A DNA stretch of 33,142 nucleotides from Dethiobacter sp. (GTDB taxonomy: Bacteria; Bacillota; Dethiobacteria; Dethiobacterales; Dethiobacteraceae). The notes under the pieces were generated by a model. That model had not been told where the DNA came from. It did not search any database and was given only the letters and a program-made list of their open reading frames with translations. Position 1 is the stretch's first letter. Every line of letters starts with the position of its first letter. Of this stretch, positions 1 through 6,698 are shown in pieces. The stretch lies in contig JAGXRN010000046.1 in assembly GCA_018335875.1 (NCBI GenBank), positions 1 to 33,142 on the forward strand, in the 5' to 3' direction. The position numbers and the translations under genes are program-made.

Positions 1-2
1 CG

Positions 3-338
3 TTTGACCAGGAAGGCTGGGTGGAAATTGCTGAGGAATGGGGTATCGCCCTGCCGCAGTTCCCGTTTCAGCCTCAGCACGAAGTAGCTCTGTTTGCTCT
101 TCATGCTGAAGTGCAAAAGGTGGAGGCAAAGGGAGCGGGGGAAGAGGAACTGGAAATAAGGATCCGTGTGGGACCAAAGCGGGACCACTACCAGGTGGTA
201 GTGCTGCCGGCAAAAGATGTGCTTTTGGAGTACGGTCAGACCCTCTGGACGTTTGTAGACAAGAAAGGCGCTGTTGTGGAACAGTTTAGCACTGGGGAAA
301 TTACTGAAACTGCGGCAGAGCAGGCGCCTAATAAGTAA
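3..338 (+). CDS. C-terminal part of an unidentified protein, possibly PrcB-like
   Basis: The reading frame is already open at the left edge (codons from base 3) and ends at TAA 336-338, so only the last 111 codons are visible. A GTG at 21 has no good ribosome binding site and is probably internal. The fragment has no membrane segment or cysteine. The stretch with EVALFAL followed by an alternating hydrophobic strand and HYQVVVLP loosely resembles the C-terminal domain of the PrcB protease-complex family, but the usual glycine-rich TGGY element is not visible, so the name is a guess. The tail is Glu/Ala-rich and probably disordered. A strong terminator starts three bases after the stop, so this is the end of its transcription unit. 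Confidence 0.7.
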   Translation, partial: FDQEGWVEIAEEWGIALPQFPFQPQHEVALFALHAEVQKVEAKGAGEEELEIRIRVGPKRDHYQVVVLPAKDVLLEYGQTLWTFVDKKGAVVEQFSTGEITETAAEQAPNK

Positions 339-340
339 AA

Positions 341-374
341 AAAATTAAAGGGCAACAGCCCTTTAATTTTTTTT
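341..374 (+). terminator. Rho-independent terminator
   Basis: A perfect 13-bp stem, AAAATTAAAGGGC paired with GCCCTTTAATTTT across an AACA loop, continues into a T run. It lies just after the stop of the partial gene at the left edge. Because the stem itself is A/T flanked, it could work in both directions. Confidence 0.9.
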
Positions 375-431
375 ATTGAAAACCGCGAGGCCATTAAAGA
401 CGGTTAAATTGGTCGAAGTGTTTATCCTTTT

Positions 432-948
432 ATGGATTCTGGAGACGAACTTATTACCGCTAAAGAATTATCCGATTCTTTAAGTCTTTCCGTAGATACA
501 ATTTGGAGATATACCCGGGAAAAGAGGATTCCTTATGTGGAAATTGGAAAAAGGCAGTACCGGTATAATAAGCAGAATGTGGTGAAAGCGTTGTCCGGAG
601 AAACTTCCGCCCTGGTAAAGGAAGGACAAGTTTCCTGTCAATCCTTCTCCTTCCTTTCACCACCAACGTGTTTCCCGGCGGCTGCAGCGAATACTTGAAG
701 ATTACATTAACAAGGTGGACCCAAACGGTGAGATCTTTGGTGCCCCTCTCGACCTGGCTTTAGCCGAGCATACCGTGGTACAACCTGATTTATTATACCT
801 GCCCGGCAGCCGGCCGGCCCAAAATAACCCGATAGATGTTGTTCCGGAGTTCAATACAGCGGCTAAAATGGCTAGATTTCTTGGTTTCCATCAAAAAAAG
901 CAGGGGCTTTCCATAAAAGCTCATCGGGGAATCTGTTTTGCTCTATAA
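432..948 (+). pseudogene. Decayed excisionase-HTH / Uma2-type nuclease gene
   Basis: The first about 55 codons encode a MerR/excisionase-like helix-turn-helix (SVDTIWRYTREKRIPYVEIG, then an arginine/tyrosine wing). After LVKEG at about 620 the frame is lost. From about 638 another frame continues as a typical Uma2 (DUF820) sequence: PSPSFHHQRVSRRLQ, then VDPNGEIFGAPLDLAL and VVQPDLLYLPG. The linker that normally lies between the HTH and the nuclease core is missing. The C-terminal catalytic half after VPEF (about 855) degenerates into unrelated residues before TAA 946-948. I infer a fused HTH-Uma2 gene broken by at least one internal deletion, one frameshift and loss of its 3' part. Uma2 proteins are restriction-endonuclease-like folds of poorly known function. 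The 3' end runs into the first copy of a 155-bp repeat. Confidence 0.75.
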
Positions 949-1097
949 AACATATAACAACTGACCAAACCCCGCATTCCTGTTTAAGCAGGGATGCGGG
1001 GTTTGGCATTTGGCTATAGAGAAGAGCAGTGCGCCACTTACCCGGCAGAACCCCGTCGTAAGTAATTGCCGCCAGGTTATGATTAACAGGGGGCAGA
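943..1097 (+). repeat. Direct repeat, copy 1 (155 bp)
   Basis: This segment is repeated at 1869-2022 with about three substitutions and a one-base indel (a run of five G here against four in copy 2). It contains a strong hairpin at 965-1006: CCAAACCCCGCATTCCTG pairs with its complement across TTTAA, with one G-T wobble. A second inverted repeat, ACTTAC/GTAAGT, surrounds CCCCG. I found no open reading frame of note. The two copies bracket the vapB-vapC pair. The hairpin is not followed by a T run, so it is more likely part of a mobile or recombinogenic repeat than a plain terminator. Confidence 0.9.
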
Positions 1098-1114
1098 ATG
1101 CTGCTTCCCGGTAG

Positions 1115-1141
1115 TATTATAGAAGTCGGTGTAGTATAATA
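1115..1141 (+). promoter_or_regulatory. vapBC promoter/operator candidate
   Basis: TATAAT at 1135-1140 is a good -10 box 37 bases before the antitoxin start; no clear -35 is seen at the right distance. An inverted repeat, TATTATA at 1115-1121 and TATAATA at 1135-1141, overlaps it. VapB-type antitoxins usually autoregulate by binding such inverted repeats over their own promoter, so this is the likely operator. The assignment is inference. Confidence 0.45.
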
Positions 1142-1176
1142 AAGAAAAGTAAGATGGCATAAAAGGAGTAGGAAAG

Positions 1177-1422
1177 ATGCTTAAAGTTATACTGTCAGAG
1201 AAAGGGCAGATATCAATCCCTGCAGCTGTACGAAGGGAGTATGGGCTTAAAAAAGGCGATAAACTCTTGCTGGAGGAGATTGACGGAGCCATTGTCCTCC
1301 GTCCGCTTACCGGTCATCCCCTGTTGTCTTTGAAGGGGAAATATAAAACTGATGCGGGAGAAAAGCTTACTGAATCACTGCTTAGAGAGCGTAAGGCAGA
1401 AAGAGAGCGGGATACGGTTTGA
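1177..1422 (+). CDS. vapB: VapB-type antitoxin, AbrB/SpoVT-MazE fold
   Basis: An 81-residue protein whose first about 45 residues form a swapped-hairpin AbrB DNA-binding domain: SEKGQISIPAAVRREYGLKKGDKL is the family signature (given here as one pattern in two parts, SEKGQISIPAAVRR and EYGLKKGDKL). The basic/acidic C-terminal tail (about 55-81, LTESLLRERKAERERD) is the part that normally wraps around and blocks the toxin. AAGGAG at 1163-1168 lies nine bases before the ATG. Its TGA overlaps the TTG start of the PIN-domain gene in the sequence TTGA, so the two are translationally coupled. It is expected to neutralise the downstream toxin and to repress the shared promoter. Confidence 0.88.
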   Translation: MLKVILSEKGQISIPAAVRREYGLKKGDKLLLEEIDGAIVLRPLTGHPLLSLKGKYKTDAGEKLTESLLRERKAERERDTV

Positions 1423-1823
1423 GCAAAGTAGTACTGGATGCCTATGCTGTGCTTGCTTTAATTGAAAATGAAACGGGTAGCGAAATCGTAGAATCATATC
1501 TGGCTGATGAGAAGGCAGAAATATTTTTAAGTGTAATAAGCCTGGGTGAGATCTATTATATTCTCATGCGCAGAAAGAGTCAGCAGGCGGCAGATGAATT
1601 GGTAAGCATTATACAGATGGATGAGTCCGTCAGAATAATCGAAGCAACATGGCCGGTAGTAAGAAAGGCTGCTACAGTTAAAGCACGGGGCGGGCTTTCC
1701 TATGCTGATTCGTTTGTTGTAAGCCTGGCTCTGGAGCATGATGCTGTACTGGTGACAGGAGATCCAGAAATATTAGCGGTATCTAAGCAAATTCATTTTA
1801 AATTATCTTGGTTGGGGACATGA
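1419..1823 (+). CDS. vapC: VapC-type PIN-domain ribonuclease toxin
   Basis: The 134-residue protein is a full PIN domain. The expected acidic metal-binding residues are all visible: D7 in VVLDAYAVLALIE, E44 in SLGEIYYIL, D97 in SYADSFVVSLA and D115 in LVTGDPEI. VapC toxins are Mg/Mn-dependent endoribonucleases that cut tRNA or rRNA and stop translation until bound by VapB. The start is a TTG that overlaps the vapB stop, which would keep toxin translation dependent on that of the antitoxin. No frame damage or catalytic loss is seen, so the toxin is probably active. The RNA target cannot be read from the sequence. Confidence 0.9.
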   Translation: MSKVVLDAYAVLALIENETGSEIVESYLADEKAEIFLSVISLGEIYYILMRRKSQQAADELVSIIQMDESVRIIEATWPVVRKAATVKARGGLSYADSFVVSLALEHDAVLVTGDPEILAVSKQIHFKLSWLGT

Positions 1824-1868
1824 GATGCTTAAACTTGACAGGGAACGGCAGACGTTCTTATTGATCCC

Positions 1869-2022
1869 CTATAAAACATATAACAGCTGGCCAAACCCCG
1901 CATTCCTGTTTAAGCAGGGATGCGGGGTTTGGCATTTGGCTATAGAGAAGAGCAGTACGCCACTTACCCGGCAGAACCCCGTCGTAAGTAATTGCCGCCA
2001 GGTTATGATTAACAGGGGCAGA
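1869..2022 (+). repeat. Direct repeat, copy 2 (154 bp)
   Basis: This is the second copy of the repeat at 943-1097, in the same orientation, starting 45 bases after the vapC stop. The hairpin is at 1891-1932. Identity is about 97 percent by eye. Its right end (2022) touches the stop codon of a leftward gene remnant at 2023-2025, so the repeat boundary seems to have replaced whatever lay beyond it. Confidence 0.9.
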
Positions 2023-2220
2023 CTAACCCAACTCTTTTGCGTAAAGCCCGTTTGCAGGGTTTGGGCTTATTGTAACATAAAGAGATATATCCTCGGATAC
2101 GCTTGGAATTTCAAAATCATCTTCGCCTTTGGCTAATCCCACAGAACCCTGCTTTATCTTTTGAACTTCGTTGTTGATTTTAATTTCGCCGTTACCTGAG
2201 AGTTGTGGGCTCTGCCACAC
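2023..2220 (-). pseudogene. Possible gene remnant of unknown function
   Basis: A 65-codon leftward frame from GTG 2220 to a stop at 2023-2025. The translation (containing GNGEIKINNEVQKI, FEIPSVSEDISLYVTI and NPANGLYAKELG) has a natural amino-acid mix, unlike the antisense shadows elsewhere, but I recognise no domain. No clear ribosome binding site is seen and an in-frame TGA lies 15 bases upstream of the GTG. The stop codon directly touches repeat copy 2, so it may be a fragment truncated at the repeat edge. It could also be chance. Confidence 0.3.
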
Positions 2221-2277
2221 CCGTCCTCGCCGGGGTCAGCCCGTCATGCTTGCACGACGCACAACAATAGGGTGTGG
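2215..2277. repeat. Inverted repeat with nested small palindrome
   Basis: CCACACCC at 2215-2222 and GGGTGTGG at 2270-2277 are perfect complements, and CGTC/GACG around TGCTTGCA lies between them. There is no T run on either strand, so it is not an ordinary terminator for the leftward ATPase gene that ends at 2281. It may be the end structure of a small mobile element or a folded RNA end. Confidence 0.4.
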
Positions 2278-2280
2278 GGT

Positions 2281-3396
2281 CTAAACAACTTTCTCATGCT
2301 GGGCACAAGTCAGTAATTTACCCAGGGTTTCTTCTCCGATTTGATTAACTCTGCTGAAATCGACGGCCTGGATATAGTACTTTTCCAGCTGATCGTGATT
2401 CTGTTTGGCTTTGCGAATAAATTCAGCCGCTTTACCTACCAGTTGCCAGAATCGGTCGTGGCATTCAGTTCGTTCACCTGCTGTCCTCTTTAAGTGCTCA
2501 GCACGGGAATAACGGCTGATGGACACCGTATGCTGTTCTTTAACTGCAGGCGGAACGGAGAAAGAGTGGGGGTAAGTTGCTTTAACAAAGGCGGTGGCTG
2601 TTGAGGGGATGACCACTGCGTCCAGTTTTTGCGGGTCAAAGGCGCAGTGATAGGCTTCTACGTCCTGCCCGCAGCGCTTGACAGTGTTATAAACCTGCTC
2701 AAGCAGGTATGATTTCCCTGACCCGGGATCGCCTGTTAAAAGAAAGAGGGTTGTTATATCCTGAAAAATAGAAGGATAATAATTGATCAGGCCGCCTGGA
2801 GTAAGGGCGCCGGCGAAGAGATGACGTTCGCACGGTTCCTGGTCGGAAGGGGGTAGTGTTAAAGCCAGGTTGCCAAGCAGGCGGGCAGTCATTTCAGTCA
2901 GGCCGCGGTAATCCATGGCATCTGCCATCAGGTAGCGGTATTTCTCCATTACTGTATACGCTTCCTTAAGATATTGGTAGGCCTGAATAAAATAGCTGCT
3001 GTTCTGCTGGATAAGAAGCGCTATTTCTTTTTTTTGTTGTCGCAGAAGCGATGAATCCCAACAAGAACCGAGGTTGATAATTTCATCATAGGCTCCTGGC
3101 AGCGTGGGGTCAATTACATGAGGCGCTGTTCCGTCTACCATGGCGAACCCAAGTGAGGGCACAGCCATCCCGTCTAATGAATCCTGGTCGGATGAGCAGT
3201 GAAACAGTTCGATGTCATGCCCCTCCTCCGCCATTAACTGCCCAATACGCTTCATTAAAGACGACTTGCCGGTTCCCGGTCCACCTTTAATGATGAAGAG
3301 CTGTTCTCTGTGTTTGCCCGGTATGTAGTGAAAGAGAGAATAAAAACCATAGGCGGTGTTTCCGCCTGCAAAAAAGTGTCTTTTTTTACCCTTCAT
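2281..3396 (-). CDS. Two-P-loop ATPase, PRK06851-like family
   Basis: The 371-residue protein is an internal duplication. Each half starts with HLF/FAG (residues 7-11 and 192-196), then a Walker A loop (GGPGTGKS at 38-45, GDPGSGKS at 222-229), then a conserved block of the form YHCxxDxxxLDxxxxPS (65-81 and 249-265) and a PH pair. This layout matches the uncharacterised PRK06851-type ATP-binding family found in clostridia. The central region (about 115-180) is helical and the C-terminus (about 300-360) is a basic helix. No signal peptide or membrane segment is seen. AAGGAG lies eight bases before the ATG. It is transcribed alone, divergently from the HIT gene. The cellular role is unknown; nucleotide binding is well supported and hydrolysis is inferred. 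Confidence 0.85.
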   Translation of the reverse strand: MKGKKRHFFAGGNTAYGFYSLFHYIPGKHREQLFIIKGGPGTGKSSLMKRIGQLMAEEGHDIELFHCSSDQDSLDGMAVPSLGFAMVDGTAPHVIDPTLPGAYDEIINLGSCWDSSLLRQQKKEIALLIQQNSSYFIQAYQYLKEAYTVMEKYRYLMADAMDYRGLTEMTARLLGNLALTLPPSDQEPCERHLFAGALTPGGLINYYPSIFQDITTLFLLTGDPGSGKSYLLEQVYNTVKRCGQDVEAYHCAFDPQKLDAVVIPSTATAFVKATYPHSFSVPPAVKEQHTVSISRYSRAEHLKRTAGERTECHDRFWQLVGKAAEFIRKAKQNHDQLEKYYIQAVDFSRVNQIGEETLGKLLTCAQHEKVV

Positions 3397-3478
3397 TTTA
3401 TAATTCTCCTTCCCGTAAAGTACTTTTATTGTATGTCCCGACTGTCATGTCGTGCCTGTCCAAATTGCAATGGTAATT

Positions 3479-3507
3479 TTGCTAAGCACTGGTAAGAATG
3501 GTATAAT
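3479..3507 (+). promoter_or_regulatory. Sigma-A-type promoter of the HIT gene
   Basis: TTGCTA (3479-3484), a 17-base spacer and TATAAT (3502-3507) lie 31 bases upstream of the HIT gene start. The -10 is perfect and the -35 matches four of six positions. Confidence 0.6.
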
Positions 3508-3537
3508 ATCTTATGAAGCGGACAGGAGTGATTGTAT

Positions 3538-3867
3538 ATGAGCTGTATCTTTTGCCGGATAATTGCAGGTGAGCTGCCTGCTGATGTTGTTTTTGAGGAC
3601 GAGCATGTTATTGCTTTCAGGGATATTAACCCGTTGGCCCCGGTACATGTGCTTGTAGTGCCAAAGCAGCACTATGCTTCACTTGACGAATTGCCGTCAG
3701 GTGATACAAGTACGGCAGGCCACCTGCTTCTATCTGTGATTGAAACGGCAAAAAGGCTTGATGTGGCCGGCGGTTATAAAGTGGTTACCAATTGCGGCGA
3801 GCGTGCGGGACAGGTGGTCCTCCACCTTCATTTTCATATCCTGGCAGGGAAAAAGTTTGCGCCTTAA
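3538..3867 (+). CDS. HIT family nucleotide hydrolase (HinT-like)
   Basis: The 109-residue protein has the zinc-type N-terminus CIFCRII (C3, C6) and the histidine triad HLHFHIL with H96, H98 and H100. This places it in the HinT branch of the HIT superfamily, which hydrolyses phosphoramidates such as AMP-lysine or AMP-NH2. Usual HinT length is 105-120. I chose ATG 3538 because AGGAG at 3524-3528 is nine bases away; an in-frame TTG at 3532 is only three bases from it. In many Firmicutes a HIT gene precedes rpsU, as here. The residue before the triad is a Val-Leu pair (QVVLHLHFH) where a Ser/Val-Phe/Tyr is more common, which should be harmless. Confidence 0.92.
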   Translation: MSCIFCRIIAGELPADVVFEDEHVIAFRDINPLAPVHVLVVPKQHYASLDELPSGDTSTAGHLLLSVIETAKRLDVAGGYKVVTNCGERAGQVVLHLHFHILAGKKFAP

Positions 3868-3932
3868 ATATCAGGCCTGACAAATTGACAAAAACACGCC
3901 AGGGCTGGCGCCTGTAACAGCGCTCACGGCTG

Positions 3933-3961
3933 TTGACAGACAGTTGTGAAAACGATATAAT
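3933..3961 (+). promoter_or_regulatory. Consensus sigma-A promoter of rpsU
   Basis: TTGACA (3933-3938), exactly 17 bases, and TATAAT (3956-3961) match the housekeeping consensus at all twelve positions, implying strong transcription. The start should fall near 3968, giving a leader of about 78 bases before the rpsU start codon. Confidence 0.85.
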
Positions 3962-3982
3962 CTATAAGTATTCTGTAATAGT

Positions 3983-4010
3983 GGACAACTTTATTGGTTA
4001 CTTGTTGTCC
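3983..4010 (+). promoter_or_regulatory. Hairpin in the rpsU leader
   Basis: GGACAAC (3983-3989) and GTTGTCC (4004-4010) form a perfect 7-bp stem with a 14-base loop in the predicted 5' leader of rpsU. There is no following T run, so it is not a terminator. It might be an autoregulatory or stability structure; this is inference. Confidence 0.5.
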
Positions 4011-4045
4011 GGCCCGTGGAGTTGGTTTGAGGGGGGGGAAAGCAG

Positions 4046-4225
4046 TTGACACAAATCAAGGTTGGTAAAAATGAGACACTTGACAGCGCTATTCGCCGTT
4101 TTAAACGTCAGTGCGCCAAAACAGGTATCCTTGCAGAGGTAAGGAAACGGGAACATTATGAAAAACCCAGTGTAAAACGTAAAAAGAAATCAGAGGCTGC
4201 CCGCAAGAAAAAACGGTTCACCTAA
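4046..4225 (+). CDS. rpsU: 30S ribosomal protein S21
   Basis: A 59-residue very basic protein: [20 protein letters not shown] near the N-terminus, then [12 protein letters not shown], then the lysine/arginine tail [16 protein letters not shown]. This is the full S21 family length and pattern; S21 joins the 30S subunit late and helps initiation. The start is TTG 4046. No ATG or GTG is available in frame near it, and the upstream G-rich run (4031-4038) serves as a loose ribosome binding site. It has its own consensus promoter and its own terminator, so it is a monocistronic unit. The yqeY gene that often follows rpsU in Firmicutes is absent. Confidence 0.95.
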   Translation: MTQIKVGKNETLDSAIRRFKRQCAKTGILAEVRKREHYEKPSVKRKKKSEAARKKKRFT

Positions 4226-4231
4226 AATAAT

Positions 4232-4258
4232 AAAAACCCGGTATGTGCCGGGTTTTTT
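4232..4258 (+). terminator. rpsU: rpsU terminator
   Basis: AAAAACCCGG pairs with CCGGGTTTTT around a TATGTG loop and ends in six T, beginning six bases after the rpsU stop. Confidence 0.9.
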
Positions 4259-4279
4259 GCTGTCCATGCCTTAGTTTAC

Positions 4280-4308
4280 TTTATCTTTTGTGAAAAATAG
4301 GCTATAAT
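4280..4308 (+). promoter_or_regulatory. Probable nfeD-floA promoter
   Basis: TATAAT at 4303-4308 lies 30 bases before the nfeD start. The hexamer 17 bases upstream (TTTATC, 4280-4285) is only a partial -35 match, so the position is tentative. Confidence 0.4.
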
Positions 4309-4338
4309 AAAGATATTGCAGGGGAAAGGAGTATAGCC

Positions 4339-5655
4339 GTGTTTAAAAAGCTGATTATCATTTTGATGCTGCTCTCACTTGGCTGTTTGCCCGGATTGGC
4401 GGCAGCACCTGCCGCAGCCTCCGATAACTCTCCTGTCTATGTAATAGCAATTGACGGACCGGTGGAAAAAGGACTGTCCAGCTACCTGGGCAGAGCTTTC
4501 CGGGAAGCTGAGAGAAACGGTGCAGCGGCGATAATTTTTGAACTAAACACTTACGGCGGCATGATCGACGCTGCCGGTGACATCAGTGATTTAATTCAAA
4601 ATTCAACTGTGCCTGTTTATGCTTATGTCCGTTACCGCGCTATCTCAGCAGGCGCCTACCTGGCACTGTCCAGTGACGCTTTGTATATGGCGCCCGGCAG
4701 CAACATCGGTGCTGCTGAGCCCCGAAGCCTGCTTGGCGGGGACGAAGTAATAGACGAGAAGACCATTTCCATCTGGGAGTCGGAGATGAAATCGATGGCC
4801 GAAAGACAGGGTAAAGACCCGCAGGTGGCAGCGGCCATGGTACGTAAAGAGATAGCTATTCCGGGAGTGGTGGAAGAAGGTCAACTCCTGACACTGACTG
4901 CTGCTGAGGCGCTTAACATCGGGTTTGCAGACGGAATTTATTCCAACAACTCACAACTCCTGGCAGAGTTGGGATTGTCGGATTCACCGGTTCTTACAGT
5001 GGGGACAAGCCCGGCAGAAGACCTTGCACGTACTTTAACCCACCCGGCTCTGGCCACGCTCCTGATTACCATCGGCATAGCTGCGCTGGTAATCGAGGTA
5101 ATGACTGCCGGTTTTGGCGTGGCGGGTATTATAAGTATCCTGTCGTTTGCACTCTTTTTTGGCGCGCATACCATCGCCGGGCTGGCAGGGCGTGAAGTGG
5201 TTTTCCTCTTTGCGCTGGGGCTCATATTTCTTTTGGTGGAAGCCTTTATTCCCAATTTTGGCATAATCGGGCTGACAGGGATTGGCCTTATCGTTGTGTC
5301 GGTGGTCACTTCCGCAGCAACTACCGGGGAGGGTATTCAAATGCTGCTGGTGTCAATTTTTGGAGCTGCAGTAATTATTGCATTATCTTATCGTTATTTA
5401 AGAAAGAGCGGGCTGTGGTCACAGATTGTGCTGCAGTATGCTGAAACCAAAGAGCAGGGCTATGTTGGGCCGGGTGATGCTACTCACCTGGTGGGCCAGA
5501 TCGGTGTGACACTTACACCGCTGCGGCCGGCCGGAGTGGCCGAAATAGAGGGTAAACGAGTGGACGTGGTCAGTGAAGGCGGCTTCATAGCAAAAGACAG
5601 TGAAGTAAAAGTTGTCTCTACGGAAGGCACCAGAATAGTGGTGCGCCCGCTTTAA
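4339..5655 (+). CDS. nfeD: NfeD family membrane serine protease (ClpP-class), long form
   Basis: The 438-residue protein has a signal peptide (1-28, basic start, hydrophobic core, AAA end). A ClpP/SppA-like protease domain follows (about 32-200), with the nucleophile loop AISAGAYLALS placing the serine at S103; the partner lysine is probably K141 or K151. Four or five membrane segments occupy about 238-355, and a small OB-fold NfeD C-terminal domain about 375-438. Long NfeD proteins act beside flotillin-like proteins in membrane microdomain quality control; the next gene is floA, 41 bases on. GTG 4339 is chosen with GGAAAGGAG just upstream. Substrates are unknown. Confidence 0.92.
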   Translation: MFKKLIIILMLLSLGCLPGLAAAPAAASDNSPVYVIAIDGPVEKGLSSYLGRAFREAERNGAAAIIFELNTYGGMIDAAGDISDLIQNSTVPVYAYVRYRAISAGAYLALSSDALYMAPGSNIGAAEPRSLLGGDEVIDEKTISIWESEMKSMAERQGKDPQVAAAMVRKEIAIPGVVEEGQLLTLTAAEALNIGFADGIYSNNSQLLAELGLSDSPVLTVGTSPAEDLARTLTHPALATLLITIGIAALVIEVMTAGFGVAGIISILSFALFFGAHTIAGLAGREVVFLFALGLIFLLVEAFIPNFGIIGLTGIGLIVVSVVTSAATTGEGIQMLLVSIFGAAVIIALSYRYLRKSGLWSQIVLQYAETKEQGYVGPGDATHLVGQIGVTLTPLRPAGVAEIEGKRVDVVSEGGFIAKDSEVKVVSTEGTRIVVRPL

Positions 5656-5696
5656 TGTTTATGCCGAATAATCGGTAATCAAAAGGAGGTTTTCAT

Positions 5697-6686
5697 GTGG
5701 TAGAACTGTTGATTCTCTTAGGGTTAATTATTTTGGGATTGTCACTGCTTCTTAGTATTATACCTCTTGGACTCTGGATCTCCGCACTGGCCGCCGGAGT
5801 CAAGATCGGTATCGTTACCCTGGTGGGTATGCGCCTAAGGCGTGTAGCTCCTGCTAAAATTGTCAACCCATTAATCAAGGCAACAAAGGCCGGGCTTGAT
5901 TTAAATGTAAACAAGCTTGAGGGCCATCTGCTGGCCGGTGGTAATGTGGACCGTGTTGTCAATGCTTTAATTGCTGCCCAGCGTGCCGGGATTGATCTTG
6001 GTTTTGAGCGCGCAGCCGCCATCGACTTAGCCGGACGTGACGTGCTGCAGGCTGTTCAGGTAAGTGTTAACCCGCGCGTGATTGAAACGCCTGTTGTTAC
6101 AGCCGTGGCAAAGAACGGTATTGAAGTTAAGGCCAAGGCACGTGTTACTGTGCGCGCCAATATTGAACGCTTAGTCGGCGGCGCCGGCGAAGAAACAATT
6201 ATTGCCAGGGTCGGCGAAGGTATCGTTACCACCATCGGTTCAGCCATCGACCACAAGGAAGTGCTGGAAAACCCGGACACAATTTCGCGTACTGTGCTGA
6301 ACAAAGGGCTTGATGCAGGTACAGCCTTTGAGATTCTTTCCATTGATATTGCTGACGTTGATGTAGGTAAAAATATCGGCGCCCAGCTGCAGACAGACCA
6401 GGCAGAAGCCGACAAGCGCATCGCCCAGGCCAAAGCGGAAGAAAGAAGGGCTATGGCTGTGGCTCACGAGCAGGAGATGAGAGCTACTGTCCAGCAGATG
6501 CGCGCTAAAGTGGTGGAAGCAGAGGCCGAAGTACCCCGGGCTTTTGCCCAGGCGCTGCGTGAAGGAAAACTGGGCATCATGGATTATTACAACATGCAGA
6601 ATATCCAGGCTGACACCCAGATGAGGGATTCTATTGCCAAACTTGGCGGGACAAAAACTGAAAAGAGTGAAGACCCTAAGAAATAG
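5697..6686 (+). CDS. floA: Flotillin-like protein FloA
   Basis: The 329-residue protein has an N-terminal hydrophobic hairpin (about 2-45) that inserts in the membrane. A SPFH/band-7-like domain follows (about 50-235), then an Ala/Glu/Arg-rich coiled coil (about 235-290, repeated EA and QA pairs) and a short polar tail. It matches FloA (YqfA), the scaffold of functional membrane microdomains in Firmicutes. The start is GTG 5697, seven bases after AAAGGAGG; the ATG two bases earlier is out of frame and meets a stop at once. It is co-transcribed with nfeD, its usual partner. Confidence 0.95.
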   Translation: MVELLILLGLIILGLSLLLSIIPLGLWISALAAGVKIGIVTLVGMRLRRVAPAKIVNPLIKATKAGLDLNVNKLEGHLLAGGNVDRVVNALIAAQRAGIDLGFERAAAIDLAGRDVLQAVQVSVNPRVIETPVVTAVAKNGIEVKAKARVTVRANIERLVGGAGEETIIARVGEGIVTTIGSAIDHKEVLENPDTISRTVLNKGLDAGTAFEILSIDIADVDVGKNIGAQLQTDQAEADKRIAQAKAEERRAMAVAHEQEMRATVQQMRAKVVEAEAEVPRAFAQALREGKLGIMDYYNMQNIQADTQMRDSIAKLGGTKTEKSEDPKK

Positions 6687-6698
6687 GGGGAATGATGC

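Noticed and set aside
943-2022. CRISPR-like array
   Set aside because: Only two long repeats with a two-gene module between them; no short regular repeat-spacer pattern and no cas genes.
1825-2136. 103-codon rightward frame after vapC
   Set aside because: It runs through repeat copy 2 and its hairpin, has no ribosome binding site and no protein-like pattern.
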